In this document: piece by piece, positions 60,090-64,000 of the stretch
Layout: every line of letters starts with the position of its first letter
Numbering within the stretch: the stretch's first letter is position 1
Origin: Anoplopoma fimbria
Taxonomy: Eukaryota > Chordata > Actinopteri > Perciformes > Anoplopomatidae
Assembly (NCBI RefSeq): GCF_027596085.1
Contig: NC_072465.1
Coordinates: 6,986,102 to 7,050,101, forward strand
DNA: 64,000 bases
Direction of reading: 5' to 3'
Notes under the pieces: model-generated
The model's database searches: none
What the model saw: only the letters and a program-made list of their open reading frames with translations
What the model was told of the DNA's origin: nothing
Program-made: the position numbers and the translations under genes

Positions 60090-62230
60090 CATGTGTAAAA
60101 CAATGCCCGGTATAAAAGAGGAGGGGGGCCTCACCCCGCTGTGAGTCGAGGCATCTTCACGCAAGTTCTCCGCACGGAATACCAAGTGGCTGCTGGGAAA
60201 ACCTTTGTTGTGCCACCATGGGGAATAGGGGTATTTGACTTAGATCTTCATGATTGCTTTGTGGGCTGTGGCTACACACCATTTGCTGCAGCTCTCAATA
60301 TTTTTTTTTATTTTTACAGGGGAATGCATGAACCAGCATTGCTTTCAGCACAAGCATTAATAATTTCTCTTCACCATGACTAGCTAGATATTCTAGCTGG
60401 TAACATTTATACTACAAATGTACGTATTGGAATGAATCTTTATCTTGCAGAAAATCAGCAAAGATACATTTTATAACTCTCTGAAATGATCCTGTAATTT
60501 CTGAATGGTTACTGTGTTATTGCTTGTGGTTCACTTGTGTATTCTGCTGTGGCTGACTGCCCTCATGTAGCGGAGATGACCCCAGTCTGTCTGACACTGA
60601 TGAGAGCTCACATGGGACCTGGCCTTATCATTATTGCGGGAATGTCACAAAGATTTCATCTCATATGCCTTATGTCTGGATGGTTTTACACTTTTATCAC
60701 TCGCACATGGAGCCTGTCTGACCAAACCGCTCACGCACAGGCTTCAGGCCTCCGGGAACCTCACAGCCTCTCAGTTATCTGCCTCGCGAGCCATGACTGT
60801 ATGTCAGCCTCATGGGTCATATGACCACAAGGGTTTTGCCACATAGTATATCATCTTTACAGCTTACGTTTTGTTTTGTTTCTGTACATCTGCTTTTCAT
60901 CAGACAACTACTTGCCCGTGATTTTTCACAGACCCTCGCGGTATCAGGTCTCCATTCAAAATCCACAAACAGCTTGTCACTTAGCAGATTATCAGGTGAA
61001 AATAAAATTCATATGGGGCCAGTGATTGAAAATGTGTGGTTCATATAAAAAGTTACTGATGAGGTGTCGCTTCTGAGCAAGAAAAAACATTTAAATAGGA
61101 CTCTTTAAACGTTGTACTGGAAGTTGGGAGGATGTGAGATGTCTGTTTTCTATTTGCTATTAAAATATACATGAGTTCTTAGACTTAATGCTATGCAGCA
61201 ATCACGATAGGCTTGGGACATTTAAAGAAACAAGAAACATGATATGATATGCTGATCACCTAATTCATGTTGCACTAACTACAGTATGTATAGACTTTAG
61301 TGTATTTTGAATTTCCTTGCAAATAATATTGTTCAAGCTTTTGTTTATGGTGTTGCATATCATTTAAATGGCTACAAGCTTTTTCAAAATGTAAATAAAA
61401 AGTATTTTTTATATTATAAGTGAAAACTGATACATGTCTTATGACTACTGAAAGCTTATACACAACAAGACTACTCTTTTAGACAGCCGTGCTCACCATG
61501 ATACATTGAACTAATAAAATAGTGGCCGTAATCTCTGTCAGACTATAAGATATTAACTGATGAATGCTCGGGGAATAGAAGCAATACGATGTCTATAAAT
61601 GTGCATAGCAGCGAGGCACGTCATAAGCTCTTGAAAGTTCAATAAAACAACAGCTTGTTCCCTTTGCCAGAGTCCAACAAATTTCTTTTTGAATTTTTCC
61701 TCCATCATTTTGGTCTGTGTGTATGTTGTTTTTTTCCCCAAAACTTTTTCATAAGTTGGATTTCAAAATGTTGCACCGCCCAAAGTTTTTCATACTGTAT
61801 TGACGTGTCCCACAGCACGATCTTGTACAAACCTTTTAGACTAATTATCAAAGATTTTACCAAGTTTCCCTCACAATGGTCAATTTTCCCAAATTTAAAA
61901 AAAGACAGCACAAAATCGAACAATGTAAAGGGGCCTAAAGGGTTTTGGTTTTGAAAAGAGAACGTTGGTACAACATGCTGTCCAACCTCATCAGAAAGCA
62001 AATGTGTTTATGGTTGTTTTAAAGGACCACACTTGAAGGCGGAGTAAAAAGCTGCCCGCCATAAAGAGTAACTTTTAAATATGGGGAATCACACATTCTG
62101 ACTGTCTGTCCAGGAAGACACTTATTGTGTTACACTTGGTTGCTCACATGAAAAGACATCAAGAGAGATAAAAAAAAAAAAGAGCTAGGTCAAATCTCCT
62201 CTATCACATCGTATTGCACTCATCAGTTGT
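60090..62230. other. Intergenic stretch without recognised genes
   Basis: Unique-looking DNA. Frames of 60-100 codons on both strands (for example 60537-60824 and 61705-62001) show no domain, signal peptide or splice context. Two overlapping frames on opposite strands near 61.7-62.0 kb are typical chance products of AT-rich DNA. Confidence 0.4.
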
Positions 62231-62329
62231 GAAAAGATATGGACATTTTTGGATACTGCATCTTTCAGCCCCCATTCGACATGAAATCATTTTTTGCCGC
62301 TGGATGGAAAGTGAATTCATTGGTTAATG

Positions 62330-62630
62330 AATTGGTTGATTGATATGTGCTCCAATTTTCATGGCAAACCCTCCAACAGTTGTGAGTTACCACAAATCTT
62401 AACCTCAAAGTGGGGCAAAAACAAACGTCCATGGATCATCATAGTCAATTGGATTAATCTTTTGAGGACCATGAATGCCTGTACAAAATAACAATCTAAA
62501 AATGTCAAACTAACGGTGGTGCTCACGAGGAAGACAAACTCCACAGAATGCAATGTCAATCCATCAAAAACGTTCAGTCCGGACCAAAGTAATGAACCAA
62601 CCGACATTGCCATCCTCAAATTTAATTTTC
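62330..62630 (+). mobile_element. Teleost GCTAGCAT-type repeat, segment 2
   Basis: Landmarks: TTTTCATGGCAAACCCTCCA, AACAGTTGTGAG, CACAAATCTTAACCTCAAAG, TTTTGAGGACCATGAATGCC, TGTCAATCCATCAAAAACG, TCAGTCCGGACCAAAGTAAT and CAACCGACATTGCCATCC. In family copies I know, this region adjoins the segment seen at 46135-46520, there in the opposite orientation. Non-coding. Confidence 0.6.
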
Positions 62631-62639
62631 TTGACTGAC

Positions 62640-64000
62640 TTCAATGCCTACATCTTTCATTGTAACAACCACGCCTGACAATGCAATTGCAACGTTATTG
62701 TTTACAAAGTTTCAAAGATAGATTTTTAAAAGTTACTTTTAACAGGGTGTTTTTCGCTTATAGCACTATAGTCTAAGAATATTTTTTAGGTCACCTAAGA
62801 TTCATTCTGGTCATCAGATTTCATTTTTAAAAAGTCCATTTAAGGGTACCACTTACAGCCACATCATTGTTCCTGAGACTTGCAACATGCAGCAGTGATA
62901 ACGCTGTCCTGATAATTCCACCGCTGATTGAAAACAGTGAACCCTACACCTCTGGTTGTTGTCTGAAAATGAAGAGCCGGGGGAGCATGTTTGGCCGACC
63001 TTTCCCATCATTAATCAACCCGGCTAGTAAACGACTCTGTGAGCGCCTGACATGCCGACCCAAACAACACCATGCTACACTTGAGACTTTGAATACTACA
63101 CGATAACTTCTAATCAATGTTAGCATGCTAATGAGATATGAGTGAGCCATAAGGTCATTCCTGTCCAAGATCTGTCTGACAGTTGGCTAACACAGCCTGT
63201 GTTTCGTATTTTAATCCATGTTGTGTGATAGCAAAGAGTATTTAGAGGTACAACGTTCTCCCTTTAACCACATGAGGTGTTTTGATTTTTTTAACCAATA
63301 ATGTAATCCTACATCAATGTTGGCTATTCGAGCAGTTTGGATATTGAATACACAGTTGAAAGGTCATCTACCTCTAAAATAGGACAGAGATCATTTGAAA
63401 ACTATACCACATTTCTATGATCAGTGCGTTTGGTCAGCCAAACTCCGATTCTGTGGTTACATGTACACGATCCGGTTGCATATGCTGAAACGGGACCAGA
63501 CAGCACATAGAACAGGAGGGTTCACCAGTGGCTCCCCTTTCTTTGGAGTATTTTCAAACTTCCATACTTGGAAAGTAACCGATGACCCCCACTTACAACT
63601 TCACGCAGTGCTTTGCATCTGCCCTTGGGCCATCATTGACAGAGTACCCACCATTCCGAGTAACACGAGAGGTGGCGACTCGGCCGCGGTAGAAAAGCTG
63701 GAGTGGCGGAGCTAAAAGAGGCATCCCACGTCACCTAACTGGGGGACTTCAAGCAGGGTAAGACAGACAAGAGAGCCCTGAGACGCCATGAAGATCAGGG
63801 CGGCCCTTTCAGAAGGAGGAGCGGCCGGCTGCCGGCAAGGAGATTGGGTTTCCCCACAACTTGTTGCCTGATGCTAAATAAACGCTGGCATGTTGTGTGG
63901 AGACACCCGACACCCTGGCTGAAAGGGGTTGCTCACCTCGAGTTGTTCACAGCACCCACTTTCTGACCCTCCATGCGCCCTCTTAACCCCTTCATTCCCA
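62640..64000. other. Right edge of window; no gene recognised
   Basis: Unique-looking DNA becoming GC-rich after about 63.6 kb. The last 400 bases contain GGTGGCGACTCGGCCGCGGT, CGGCCGGCTGCCGGC and an AATAAA at 63877-63882. A transcript 3' end or the end of a long terminal repeat would fit, but neither has a second supporting feature within the window. Confidence 0.3.

Overview
The window looks like genomic DNA of a percomorph-type teleost fish. The evidence is very long (CA)n/(GT)n arrays, a tRNA-derived fish SINE, several non-autonomous DNA-transposon-like repeats whose consensus I recognise from bony-fish genomes, spliced gene structure with canonical GT/AG sites, and very low coding density. 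Nothing suggests a bacterial, viral or plasmid origin. Most open reading frames of 60-190 codons here are chance frames in intron, repeat or intergenic DNA.

Only one gene can be supported, on the minus strand in the middle of the window. A CpG-rich, GGA/CCT-repeat promoter region (about 32.06-32.47 kb) precedes a non-coding first exon whose splice donor is at 31741/31740. After an intron of about 2.07 kb comes the first coding exon (29488-29671). It encodes a signal peptide and the N-terminus of a class-3 semaphorin, most like SEMA3F. The exon ends in phase 1 after ...PRVFISFK-G, so the next codon would start with G, which suits the Glu normally found there. I found no later semaphorin exon, so everything from 29487 down to 1 is most simply read as one intron of more than 29 kb. 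DNA above about 32.5 kb is upstream of the gene and has no exon I can recognise.

The left part (1-29.5 kb) is mostly single-copy-looking intron. It holds microsatellites (notably 23081-23174 and 28107-28210), a retroposon 3' tail near 4.9 kb, an ATTA-rich repeat copy at 26.8-27.1 kb, a 17-bp perfect hairpin at 29.24 kb and a frame-broken coding-like fragment at 2.75-3.0 kb. The right part (32.5-64 kb) is richer in mobile-element remains: paired stretches with ACTTAAGTA-type ends (35.4 and 56.3 kb), a repeat with a 24-bp perfect palindrome (36.45 kb), one repeat inserted into another (38.6-39.6 kb), two segments of a GCTAGCAT-type repeat (46.1 and 62.3 kb), a hAT-like element (47.5 kb) and a SINE (50.8 kb). 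A few repeat-free, ATTA- and TCF/LEF-motif-bearing stretches could be conserved regulatory elements of the semaphorin gene. That is inference from texture only.

I did not find a new multi-gene system. The observations most worth following are the coding-like fragment at 2.75 kb, the intronic hairpin at 29.24 kb, the nested repeat, and the semaphorin promoter with its purine repeats.
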